In this document: piece by piece, positions 19,082 through 28,757 of the stretch
Layout of the letters: every line of letters begins with the position of its first letter
Numbering within the stretch: the first letter of the stretch is position 1
Assembly: GCA_947495125.1 (NCBI GenBank)
Contig: CANLXL010000002.1
Coordinates: forward strand, 434,001-498,000
Origin: an uncultured Flaviramulus sp.
GTDB lineage: Bacteria > Bacteroidota > Bacteroidia > Flavobacteriales > Flavobacteriaceae
Reading direction: 5' to 3'
DNA: 64,000 nucleotides
Program-made: the position numbers and the translations under genes
The notes under the pieces: generated by a model
Database searches by the model: none
Told to the model about the DNA's origin: nothing
What the model saw: only the letters and a program-made list of their open reading frames with translations

Positions 19082-19095
19082 TGCAATCGTTTGCA
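19082..19095. promoter_or_regulatory. LacI-type operator upstream of susC (TGCAATCGTTTGCA)
   Basis: One mismatch to TGCAAACGTTTGCA; 110 bp before susC ATG. Confidence 0.6.
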
Positions 19096-19205
19096 TGGAG
19101 TTTTTGACCTAATTTTTTTTCATTTTCAACTTTTTATTCGTGCTTTGATACTCAAGCAAAACTTTTTAACTTAAAAATTAATGAAACAAACTAAACTCAA
19201 AACTT

Positions 19206-22172
19206 ATGATTAAAACTATTTTTTACAATTTAATCGTCGCTTTCGTGTGCGTTCACGGAGTGACGGCGCAGAATACTGTTACAGGTACTGTAACTGATGA
19301 ATCTGGAGTCCCATTGCCAGGAGTCAATGTGGTCGTTCAGGGAACATCAAAAGGCGTAGTCGCTGATTTTGACGGAAATTTTTCCATTGAAGCTTCAGTG
19401 GGAGAGGTATTGAAGATTTCCTTTCTTGGAATGGAGACTAAAAATATTACTATTGAAAACTATAATCCATTGACTGTGGTTCTTCTTGCGGATGCTGAAG
19501 AATTAGAGAGCATAGTGGTCGTTGGTTACGGAACACAAAAAAGAAAGGATGTAACAGGCGCTATCAGTTCTATAAAAAGTGAAGACTTTAATAAGGGGGT
19601 TGTAGCCAATGCGGGTCAACTTTTACAAGGTAAAGTGTCTGGTGTTAATGTGACCTCCGCAAGTGGTGAGCCAGGTTCTTCACAAGATATTATTATTCGT
19701 GGTGTAGGTACTTTACGTTCTGGTTCAACACCGCTGTATGTTATTGATGGGTTTCCTATAGATAATTCTGGTAACGGAATGTCTACCAATCCATTAAACT
19801 TTATCAACCCACAAGACATTGCTAGTATAGATGTTCTTAAAGATGCCTCTGCAGCAGCCATTTATGGTGCAAGAGCGGCAAATGGGGTTATTGTAATAAC
19901 CACAAAAAAGGGTAGGACTGGTAAAACGCAAATGAATCTTTCCGTATCTACGGCATTTTCAACACTGTCAAACAAGGTAGATGTTTTTTCTGCTGATGAA
20001 TTTCGTCAGCAAGTTGTGGCTGCAGGAGGTATATTAACTGATGGTGGTGCTAATACAGATTGGCAAGATGAATTGACACGAACAGCCATTTCTAAGAATA
20101 TAAACTTTTCAATGAGTGGAGGAACTGAAAAATCTACATATGCTGCATCTTTTGGCGTTGACGATCAGGAAGGTATTTTTAGAAACAGTCATTTAAAGCG
20201 TTATTCCGGGCGTTTAAATTTAACCCAAAGGGCTTTAGACGATAAGTTCAAAGTAGAATTTAATTTAACAGGTAGTAAAATTGATAATACCAGACCAGAT
20301 GCAAACGGTATTGTAAATAGGATGTTGGGTATGAACCCTACAGACCCTGTTAGAACAAATGGAGAACTCTCAACTATTTTAAGTAACGACGTTCTTAATC
20401 CATTAGTGCAAGAAAGACTTTATGGAGACTTTTCTGATAACTACCGTATTTTAGCAAATATTTCACCCTCCTATAAAATTATTAAAGGTTTAACTTATAA
20501 GATAAATCTTGGGGTGGACTATTCTTCCACAAATAGAGATAGACAATGGATTCCTTATCCGGCAGTGGATAATTTTGAACTTGGTTCTTTAGATTCTAGT
20601 ACTACGCAAAATAGTAACACCTTAGTAGAAAATACGATAACTTATAATTTTGATAAGGATTTGCATAGTTTCACATTCTTGGGCGGACATTCCTTTCAAA
20701 AAACTGAGGTAAGTGGAAAAAGTTATTATCTTGAAGGTTTTCCAGATAACGGTGTAGAGCCAAGATACCAAACTGGAGCAGCTGGAGGACCAGAGGCAAG
20801 ACAGGGATCTTTTGCGGTTAAAAACGAACTACAATCGTTTTTTGGTAGAGTAAATTATTCGTATAACAGTAAATATTTGTTAACAGCCACTTTAAGAGCA
20901 GATGGATCATCTAAGTTTGGTGAAAATAACAAGTATGGATATTTCCCTTCCTTTGCATTAGGTTGGAATATTACTGAAGAAGATTTTCTGTCATCATCAG
21001 AGGTGATAAACAATCTTAAATTAAGAGCAACTTGGGGGCAAACCGGTAATCAAGAAATTCCTTCAAAAATAACAAAAGCTAGTTTTACAGAAAGTATTAC
21101 AAATGATGATACCTATCCATTAACCCCGGATGCTACTGATCTGAGTTCTTACCCTTATGGTTCTATTTATACACGTTTGGCAAACCCAGACATCCAATGG
21201 GAGGTATCTACGCAACTTAATATTGGTTTAGATTTTTCATTATTTAATAGTAAGTTAACAGGTACGCTCGATTATTTTAATAAAGTTTCAGAAAATATTT
21301 TATTAGAAGTGACACCGGCAGATCCTATTAACCCAACAGATAAATATTGGACTAATATTGCGGATATGGAAATTAAAAATAGCGGAATTGAACTTGCTTT
21401 AGATTATCAAAGTGATCAAAGTGGAGATTTCTCATATAACATTGGAGGTAATATTTCAATAACCGATAATGAAGTGGTGAATTCACCATTTAAAATATTA
21501 ACTACCGGTGGGGCAAGAGGATCAGGTCAAACAGGCGCTACCATAAATGGAGCGCTTAATGGCGAATCAATAGGGTCTTTTTATACGCTAGAATTCACAG
21601 GCATTGGTTCAGACGGTTTAAATGCGTTTAGAGATTTAAACGGTGACGGTGAAATTTTAGATGATGACCGTTATGTAACGGGTCATGCGCTTCCAGATTA
21701 TATTTACTCGTTATACTTTAATTTTAAGTATAAGAAGTTTGATCTGGGGCTAAATTTTAATGGTGTACAGGGTAATCAAATTTATAACCATGTTGCTATG
21801 ACTATTTTTAACAAAGGACAGTTGGTAAACTCTTTCAATACTACTGATAGAGCAGTAGAGTTCTTAGATGAAGCTTCTACAAACTCAAATACGGTTTCAA
21901 CACGTTATATAGAAGATGGCAGTTACTTAAGATTAAACAATGCAACACTGGGCTATAGATTAGACCCTGGTTTATTGGGGATTGAAAATCTAGTGAACGA
22001 CATTCGTCTGTCTATTACAGGACAAAATTTATTTACTATTACTGATTATAGCGGATATGATCCTGAAATTAACACACCAAGTGCCATTGATGGTATTCAA
22101 TCTTTTGGTATCGATTACTATAGTTATCCAAAGAGTAGAACTGTGTTATTTGGCTTAAACGTAGCATTTTAA
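19206..22172 (+). CDS. SusC/RagA-family TonB-dependent outer-membrane transporter
   Basis: 988 aa; carboxypeptidase-regulatory-like domain (VTGTVTDESGVPLPGVNVVVQGT), VVVGYGTQKRKDVTGAIS plug, DVLKDASAAAIYGARAANGVIVITTKKG. Confidence 0.97.
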   Translation: MIKTIFYNLIVAFVCVHGVTAQNTVTGTVTDESGVPLPGVNVVVQGTSKGVVADFDGNFSIEASVGEVLKISFLGMETKNITIENYNPLTVVLLADAEELESIVVVGYGTQKRKDVTGAISSIKSEDFNKGVVANAGQLLQGKVSGVNVTSASGEPGSSQDIIIRGVGTLRSGSTPLYVIDGFPIDNSGNGMSTNPLNFINPQDIASIDVLKDASAAAIYGARAANGVIVITTKKGRTGKTQMNLSVSTAFSTLSNKVDVFSADEFRQQVVAAGGILTDGGANTDWQDELTRTAISKNINFSMSGGTEKSTYAASFGVDDQEGIFRNSHLKRYSGRLNLTQRALDDKFKVEFNLTGSKIDNTRPDANGIVNRMLGMNPTDPVRTNGELSTILSNDVLNPLVQERLYGDFSDNYRILANISPSYKIIKGLTYKINLGVDYSSTNRDRQWIPYPAVDNFELGSLDSSTTQNSNTLVENTITYNFDKDLHSFTFLGGHSFQKTEVSGKSYYLEGFPDNGVEPRYQTGAAGGPEARQGSFAVKNELQSFFGRVNYSYNSKYLLTATLRADGSSKFGENNKYGYFPSFALGWNITEEDFLSSSEVINNLKLRATWGQTGNQEIPSKITKASFTESITNDDTYPLTPDATDLSSYPYGSIYTRLANPDIQWEVSTQLNIGLDFSLFNSKLTGTLDYFNKVSENILLEVTPADPINPTDKYWTNIADMEIKNSGIELALDYQSDQSGDFSYNIGGNISITDNEVVNSPFKILTTGGARGSGQTGATINGALNGESIGSFYTLEFTGIGSDGLNAFRDLNGDGEILDDDRYVTGHALPDYIYSLYFNFKYKKFDLGLNFNGVQGNQIYNHVAMTIFNKGQLVNSFNTTDRAVEFLDEASTNSNTVSTRYIEDGSYLRLNNATLGYRLDPGLLGIENLVNDIRLSITGQNLFTITDYSGYDPEINTPSAIDGIQSFGIDYYSYPKSRTVLFGLNVAF

Positions 22173-22190
22173 TTTAAAAAATTCTAAAAA

Positions 22191-23933
22191 ATGAAAAATA
22201 AAATAATATATACAATATTAAGCGCCTGTTTACTTATTACCTGGAGCTGTACTGATTTAGAGGAAGAAGTGCTCGATGAATCGTTAACAGGAGTTGGACT
22301 TGCAGAAGCTGTTAGTGGAGCTATAGCTCCTGCTTATGGTAAAATTTCGAGAGTATGGAGACATACGAACTATTTTGGCTTACAAGAAATTGCCAGTGAT
22401 GAAGCTATTTTACCTTACCGTGGTGGAACAGATTGGTTTGATGGTGGTAAATTTTTAGCGACTCATTCGCATACTATAACCCCAACCAATGATTTAGTGA
22501 GAAGTGCATGGAATGAGCTTACCCAAAATATTTCCAGAACATTGTCTGCAATTGAAGTATTAAGGCCCTTATCAGAAGCTGGTAATGCGGAAGCACAAGG
22601 GGCACTGTATGAAATGATTGCACTTAGAGCCTATTTAAATATGTTAATGTTAGATAGTTGGGGACTTGTTTTTCAAAAAGAGTTGTCTTCGGAGTTATCA
22701 ACCATACTACGTGGGCAAGAAGCTGTGGACTATATAGAAAGCGAATTACTTTCAGTTGCAGATGTAATTAATACGAATAAAGGTCCTGGTAGATTAACGC
22801 AATCTGCAGTTTGGGGCTTCTTAGCAAGACTACATTTGAATGCAGCGGTTTATCGTGACCCATATGGAACACCAAATTTTACAACGGAAGACATGAATAA
22901 TGTTATTATGTATACTGGTAACATTATAAGTTCGAATAGTTTTAGCTTGTCGCCGGAATTTTTTGAGCTGTTTGAGGATGATAACAATAGTAACCCGGAA
23001 TTGATTTTTGCATTAGACCAACGTGGTGTAATAAGTAGAGAGCATAGTCGATGGACCTATTGGTCTTTACCAGGTTCATTATGGGGAAGACCTGAATTTA
23101 CAAGTTCAGACGGAACAGATGGTCCTGCCATGACACCAGACTTTTATCAAACTTGGGTTGATGCTTATGGAGCGGTGGACCCTGCCGATGCCGATAATAG
23201 ATTCTATTGGAAAAGACAGCAAATCCCACCAGATATGGAAGACCTGACAGGTTTAACACCTTTAAATGATGAAGATCATTACTACTGTACGACGGCTGAG
23301 GAATATGAATTTGACAGAGGGATTATCCGCGGTATTCCATGGGGCCCACGAAAAGATCCAGGTGGTGCCTTTTTTACCTGTGATGATGGGTATAGAATTT
23401 ATCCGGTAAAACAAATAAAGGGAAATGGACCTGATAAAAATGTGGCTTATGTAAATCTAACACCACAAGTAGATTTTACCAATGAAGGAAGAGCACACCA
23501 TGCAGGGTATCGTTATTCTAAATATGCCTTCAGCCGTACATCTCCTAACGCTAATAGCTTTAGCAGTATAGATTTAGTGCTATTGCGTTATGCAGAAATT
23601 TATATGATGCGCGCTGAAGCCAAATTAAGAAGTGGTGATAGTGCTGGCGCATTAGCTGATGTTAATACAGTGAGAACGTCTAGAACAGCTCGTGCACCAA
23701 TACCAGCAGCGCTTACTTCTATTGATGTAGATAGACTTTATCAGGAGTATGGTTTTGAATTCTATTGGGAAGGGCTTAGACGAACAAATCAAATTCGTTT
23801 CGGACATTATGAAGATGCCTGGACAGAAAAAACAGATTCCGATCCAAACCACAGGCTATTCCCTATCCCACAATCGGCAGTTGATGGAGCCTCAAATATT
23901 GAAGGGTACTTAGGTCAAAATCAAGGATATTAA
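22191..23933 (+). CDS. SusD/RagB-family glycan-binding lipoprotein
   Basis: 580 aa; lipobox ITWSCTDLEE; LRYAEIYMMRAEAKLRSGDSAGALADVNTVRTSR and EYGFEFYWEGLRRTNQIRFG. Confidence 0.96.
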   Translation: MKNKIIYTILSACLLITWSCTDLEEEVLDESLTGVGLAEAVSGAIAPAYGKISRVWRHTNYFGLQEIASDEAILPYRGGTDWFDGGKFLATHSHTITPTNDLVRSAWNELTQNISRTLSAIEVLRPLSEAGNAEAQGALYEMIALRAYLNMLMLDSWGLVFQKELSSELSTILRGQEAVDYIESELLSVADVINTNKGPGRLTQSAVWGFLARLHLNAAVYRDPYGTPNFTTEDMNNVIMYTGNIISSNSFSLSPEFFELFEDDNNSNPELIFALDQRGVISREHSRWTYWSLPGSLWGRPEFTSSDGTDGPAMTPDFYQTWVDAYGAVDPADADNRFYWKRQQIPPDMEDLTGLTPLNDEDHYYCTTAEEYEFDRGIIRGIPWGPRKDPGGAFFTCDDGYRIYPVKQIKGNGPDKNVAYVNLTPQVDFTNEGRAHHAGYRYSKYAFSRTSPNANSFSSIDLVLLRYAEIYMMRAEAKLRSGDSAGALADVNTVRTSRTARAPIPAALTSIDVDRLYQEYGFEFYWEGLRRTNQIRFGHYEDAWTEKTDSDPNHRLFPIPQSAVDGASNIEGYLGQNQGY

Positions 23934-23976
23934 AATATATAAGATCTTTTTTTGAGTTAGTCTTTAGTGTTAAGAA

Positions 23977-24007
23977 TAAAAGCAGGTAAACTCATTGCCT
24001 GCTTTTA
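23977..24007. terminator. stem-loop downstream of susD
   Basis: TAAAAGCAGG-taaactcattg-CCTGCTTTTA: perfect 10-bp stem, T-rich 3' flank. Confidence 0.65.
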
Positions 24008-24129
24008 CTCTTTAAAAAAGGAAATAGTTTTTAATGTTCTGTCTACGTTATTTATTGTTCGAAGGGTTTGGAAATTTATTAACAGATAACATTTGTACAT
24101 AAATTATTAACTAAATAATTAATTAAAAT

Positions 24130-26388
24130 ATGAAGCTTAATCAAATTAGTTCAGGAATTATTTTTCTATTTTCCTTATTAATGACATTATCTGGTCTGGC
24201 ACAAAATAAGGAAGCAGTAGATTATGTTAACCCCTTAATAGGAACTCCTGAGGCAGGATTTAAGGAAGGCCTGGATGGTGGTGGAACAATGCCTTGTGTA
24301 GGACCACCATTTGCGATGACTAATTTTGTAGTACAGACCAGCGAAAATAAGATTAGTAGAATGCCTTATGTGTATGAGGACACCTCGGTATTAGGGTTTA
24401 TGGCTACGCACCAACCTACGGTTTGGATGGGTGATTATGGTTATGTTTCTGTAATGCCACAGGTTGGAGATTTGAGGCTTTTACCTAAAGAAAGAGCGTT
24501 GCCATACTCTCATGATGATGAGGTTTCAAAACCACACTATTATTCAGTGACTATGGAGACTGGTAACCAAAGTATAAAAGGTGAAATTGCTGCTGATTCA
24601 AGAACAAGCCTTTTTCGATTTACCTACCCAGAGTCTGATCAGTCACACATGATAATCCAGGGTATAAACATCACTGAGAATAAAAAACCTTTTCAAGGGT
24701 ATTTACAAGTGAATGCCGATAAAAGAGAAATAACAGGGTATAATCCTCAACGTATGTCCTCCCATTTAGGGCCCGATATTCCTAATTTTAAAGGCTATTT
24801 TATTATTCAGATTGATAGAGATATAAAAGATTTTGGCACATGGAACTCCTTTCGTAATGAACCGCAGATTACGGTTTCTGGAACTGAACAAAAAGGTGCG
24901 CGTATGGGGGCTTACATCAGTTTCAAAACTAAAAAAGATGAACAGGTAAAGGTAAAGATTGCCACATCTTTTATTAGCATTGAACAAGCTCGTAAAAATT
25001 TAGAAAATGAGATTCCGCATTGGGATTTTGATAAAGTGGTTAAAAAAACAAGAAGTGTTTGGCAAGATAATTTAAGTCGCATCGAGGTGAATGAAGCTTC
25101 TGAAGAGCAAAAAAGTATTTTTTATACAGCACTATTCCATACCATGTTGTTTCCTAGAGAATTTTCAGAATACGGACGATATTATAGTCCGTTTGATGAT
25201 AAAATCCATGAAGGAGTTTCATATAATGATTACTCGCTTTGGGATACCTTTAGGGCACTCCATCCTTTATTGCATTTTACACAGCCGGAACGTGTTAGCC
25301 CCATGATACAGTCATTGCTACAAATGTATCAAGAAGGTGGTTGGTTACCAAAATGGCCAAATCCCACCTATTCAAATATCATGATAAGTACACATGCAGA
25401 TGCTGTAATTGCAGATGCCTATATTAAAGGGTTTAGAGATTATGATATTGATTTAGCTTATGAAGCTATTAGAAAAGATGCGATGCACCCGCCATTGCGT
25501 GATACCGAAAAGCTTTGGGGTGATAGAGATGAAGGAAAGTTATATGAAGCTCGTGGCGGTCTTACCTATTATCATTCCTTGGGATATGTGCCGTCTGATA
25601 AAACAAGAGAAGCCGTTACAAGAACTATTGAATTTGGAATAGATGATTATGCCATAGCACAAATGGCAAAAAAATTAGGAAAAACAGAAGATTATAGCCG
25701 ATTAATGGATTGGAGTAAGAATTATAAAAACTTATTCAATAAGAAAATTGGGTTTATGAATGCGCGTTTATTTAATGGAGAATGGGCTAAAAACACCCAA
25801 GAAGGATTTACAGAAGGCGGACGCTGGACCTATTTGTTTGGAGCCATGCACGATATTGAGGGATCTATTGAGCTTTTTGGTGGCAAGGAGGCTTTTGTAG
25901 CTAAACTGAATGAAAACTTTGAGGATAACCATTATCGTCATGATAACGAACCAGGACACCATTATGCTTATTTGTTTAATTATGCTGAGCAACCATGGAA
26001 AACACAAGAGTTAATTCGTAAACATACATCAGTAGAGAACTATAGAAATTCACCGTTAGGAATTAATGGTAATGATGACTGTGGGCAAATGTCTGCGTGG
26101 TATGTTTTTGGTGTCATGGGATTCTATCCAGTGACTCCGGGCACTGAAGTTTTTGCCATAGGAGCTCCACAATTCCCTAAGATTACTTTGAAATTGAATC
26201 ACAAAGAAAAGAAGAAAGATTTCACTATTGTGGCAAATAACCTTTCTAAAGAGAATATGTATATACAGTCTTTAAAGTTAGACGGAAAGAGAATTAATGA
26301 GCCCTTTATTACTTATACACAAATAATGAAAGGAAGCAAACTTGTATTTGAAATGGGACCGACTCCAAATTATAAAGCGTTTAAATAA
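24130..26388 (+). CDS. GH92 family alpha-mannosidase
   Basis: 752 aa; VDYVNPLIGT, GTMPCVGPPFAMTNF, LWDTFRALHPLL, GINGNDDCGQMSAWYVFGVMGFYPVTPG. Confidence 0.92.
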   Translation: MKLNQISSGIIFLFSLLMTLSGLAQNKEAVDYVNPLIGTPEAGFKEGLDGGGTMPCVGPPFAMTNFVVQTSENKISRMPYVYEDTSVLGFMATHQPTVWMGDYGYVSVMPQVGDLRLLPKERALPYSHDDEVSKPHYYSVTMETGNQSIKGEIAADSRTSLFRFTYPESDQSHMIIQGINITENKKPFQGYLQVNADKREITGYNPQRMSSHLGPDIPNFKGYFIIQIDRDIKDFGTWNSFRNEPQITVSGTEQKGARMGAYISFKTKKDEQVKVKIATSFISIEQARKNLENEIPHWDFDKVVKKTRSVWQDNLSRIEVNEASEEQKSIFYTALFHTMLFPREFSEYGRYYSPFDDKIHEGVSYNDYSLWDTFRALHPLLHFTQPERVSPMIQSLLQMYQEGGWLPKWPNPTYSNIMISTHADAVIADAYIKGFRDYDIDLAYEAIRKDAMHPPLRDTEKLWGDRDEGKLYEARGGLTYYHSLGYVPSDKTREAVTRTIEFGIDDYAIAQMAKKLGKTEDYSRLMDWSKNYKNLFNKKIGFMNARLFNGEWAKNTQEGFTEGGRWTYLFGAMHDIEGSIELFGGKEAFVAKLNENFEDNHYRHDNEPGHHYAYLFNYAEQPWKTQELIRKHTSVENYRNSPLGINGNDDCGQMSAWYVFGVMGFYPVTPGTEVFAIGAPQFPKITLKLNHKEKKKDFTIVANNLSKENMYIQSLKLDGKRINEPFITYTQIMKGSKLVFEMGPTPNYKAFK

Positions 26389-26539
26389 ATTGACTCTCTA
26401 CAGAATTGATAGAGATAATGAGTTTTAATTGTTTACCCTATAGCATTAGGACAGGAAGAACTTCTGGCAAGTGAGTGTTTATTAAGAATATGGTGAAGAG
26501 TTCAATAATAGAGAATATTATCAGAAATAAATTAATCGC

Positions 26540-27730
26540 ATGAAATGTTTAGCACGAGTTATAGTTGGTTTTTTTATCATTACCAGTTTACAAGGACAAA
26601 GTAATGATTTATGTGTGAATGAATATTGGACCGAGGACGAAGCTAATATAATCATGAAGGAAATGTTAACCCATTGGGATGACTTAGATTCATGGGAGGA
26701 AAGAAAAGAAGCCATAAAGAATCAAATAATAGCTGGGTCTCAGATAAATAAAATGCCAACAATAAATGATGAATTTGAAACCATTATAAGTTCCAGTCAA
26801 AAAATGGATGGCTACATTGTAGAGAATATCGCCATAGAAAGTTATCCAGGATATTTTATTACAGGCAATCTTTATCGCCCCGATGGGGTTCAAGGGAAAT
26901 TAGCTGGAATTTTATCTCCCCATGGTCATTGGGCAGATCGTCGTTTTCATGAAGAAGTACAAAAGCGTTGTGCTGTTTTGGCTAGATCTGGTGCGGTGGT
27001 ATTTGTTTATGATATGATTGGTTTTGGAGAATCCGTAGAAATTGATCATAATAACTTTCCTAAAGCATTGCTTTTACAAACCTGGAATAGTAAAAGAGTA
27101 CTAGAATATTTACTTTCCAGAGAAGATATTGATTCTAATAGAATTGGAATCACTGGGGCATCAGGTGGTGGTACACAAACATTTTTATTAACCGCTATTG
27201 ATGAACGTATAAAAGTTTCAGTTCCGGTTTGTATGGTCGCTGCACATATGTTTGGTGGATGCTCTTGTGAAAGTGGAATGCCTATTCATAAAAAAGGAGA
27301 TTTTCAAACGAATAATGTAGAAATTGCAGCACTAGCAGCACCTAGACCATTGCTTCTTGTCTCAAATGGACATGACTGGACCAGAAACACTCCTAGTGTA
27401 GAGTTCCCATATATTAAAAAAGTTTATGCTTTGTATAATGCTGAACACAAAGTTGTAAATGTTCATTTGCCATCGGAGAAACACGATTTTGGATATAATA
27501 AAAGAACTGCAGTTTATAATTTCTTGGCAACGCATTTAAAGCTGAATATGGATAAAATTCCATATCATGAGGATAATGGTTATGATGAAAGTTTTGTTAA
27601 ATTATTAAGTAAGCGAGACTTGATGGTTTTTTATGACGAAAAAAATAAACCAAATTCTATTCTTAAAACAAATAAAGAAGCGATAGCAAGATTAGATGAA
27701 GTCTTAAAGAGTAAGTCTATAGGTAACTAA
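26540..27730 (+). CDS. alpha/beta hydrolase, acetylxylan-esterase-like (CE7/dienelactone-hydrolase type)
   Basis: 396 aa; signal peptide; GITGASGGGTQTFLLTAIDERI nucleophile region, FVYDMIGFGES, EKHDFG. Confidence 0.75.
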   Translation: MKCLARVIVGFFIITSLQGQSNDLCVNEYWTEDEANIIMKEMLTHWDDLDSWEERKEAIKNQIIAGSQINKMPTINDEFETIISSSQKMDGYIVENIAIESYPGYFITGNLYRPDGVQGKLAGILSPHGHWADRRFHEEVQKRCAVLARSGAVVFVYDMIGFGESVEIDHNNFPKALLLQTWNSKRVLEYLLSREDIDSNRIGITGASGGGTQTFLLTAIDERIKVSVPVCMVAAHMFGGCSCESGMPIHKKGDFQTNNVEIAALAAPRPLLLVSNGHDWTRNTPSVEFPYIKKVYALYNAEHKVVNVHLPSEKHDFGYNKRTAVYNFLATHLKLNMDKIPYHEDNGYDESFVKLLSKRDLMVFYDEKNKPNSILKTNKEAIARLDEVLKSKSIGN

Positions 27731-27779
27731 TGAAAAACAGAATGAATAAAAAAATTAACGAAAATTAAAACTTAGGATA

Positions 27780-28595
27780 ATGAGAATAACAATCTATCTA
27801 CTCGTTTTTTTACTGTTTGTTTCATGCGGAAATAAGTCAAAAAAAATAGTAAATAAAGAAAATGCAGTTCAAATTAAAATAGCTGCCTACAATGTGGAAT
27901 ATAGTAAAAATGCTTCGTCATCGAAAATTGGAGAAGCACTTAAACCCTTTAATTTTGATGTGGTATGTTTTTCAGAAGCTCCTGGTGGCGATTGGACAAA
28001 AGAAGTAGGTTCAGTATTGGGTTTAAACCATATTGTAGTGGGCAAATATTCTACTGCTGGTCATGAAGATAAATATAAAACAATTGCCAGCCGTACTCCA
28101 CTAATTGATTTCGAAGAAGTTTTAATGGCTGATACTTTACATACTGCTACTCGCGTAAAAACGAAAATCGATGAAACGGAATTTGCTATATATGCTGTTC
28201 ATTTTCCATTTGGCTGGAGAGATCAGGCTCATATTGATGAAACAACAAACAAAATTCAAACTTTTGTAAATTACCTAAGAGAAAGACAAAACAGTGAACT
28301 AGCCATTGTTGCTGGAGATTTTAATTTTATTCCCAGTAATGCAAACAAAGCAAACATTTACCATCAAATGTTTATGAATATTGGCTTGGATGTGAGTTGG
28401 AAAGAACTTGGAATTGACTGTACAGTTCATAACACATTTAATGCGCTTGCTACTAAAGACATGGGGAATGGCCAAGTGATTGACCACGTTATGTATAATC
28501 CTGAAAAAATGAAAGCCGTTGATGGGGGAATTATTGAATGGGAAAAACATTTGTCAGACCATAAGCCTGTTTGGACACTTCTAAAGGTTAATTAA
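27780..28595 (+). CDS. endonuclease/exonuclease/phosphatase (EEP) family lipoprotein
   Basis: 271 aa; lipobox FLLFVSCGN; AAYNVEYSKN, DVVCFSEAPG, VAGDFNF, VIDHVMYNPE, HLSDHKPV. Confidence 0.85.
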   Translation: MRITIYLLVFLLFVSCGNKSKKIVNKENAVQIKIAAYNVEYSKNASSSKIGEALKPFNFDVVCFSEAPGGDWTKEVGSVLGLNHIVVGKYSTAGHEDKYKTIASRTPLIDFEEVLMADTLHTATRVKTKIDETEFAIYAVHFPFGWRDQAHIDETTNKIQTFVNYLRERQNSELAIVAGDFNFIPSNANKANIYHQMFMNIGLDVSWKELGIDCTVHNTFNALATKDMGNGQVIDHVMYNPEKMKAVDGGIIEWEKHLSDHKPVWTLLKVN

Positions 28596-28757
28596 ATTGA
28601 TTCATGGAGATTTTAATGATAGAACGAAAGACAATTAAAATTAAGCCTATGGACTTTAAACAAGTGGTTGGTTGCTAAATAACCAAATATATTATCTGAA
28701 ATTGTCGATAGAAAAGACCCGTATTTTAGAATTAAATAAACTTAAAGGAGTGTGGAA

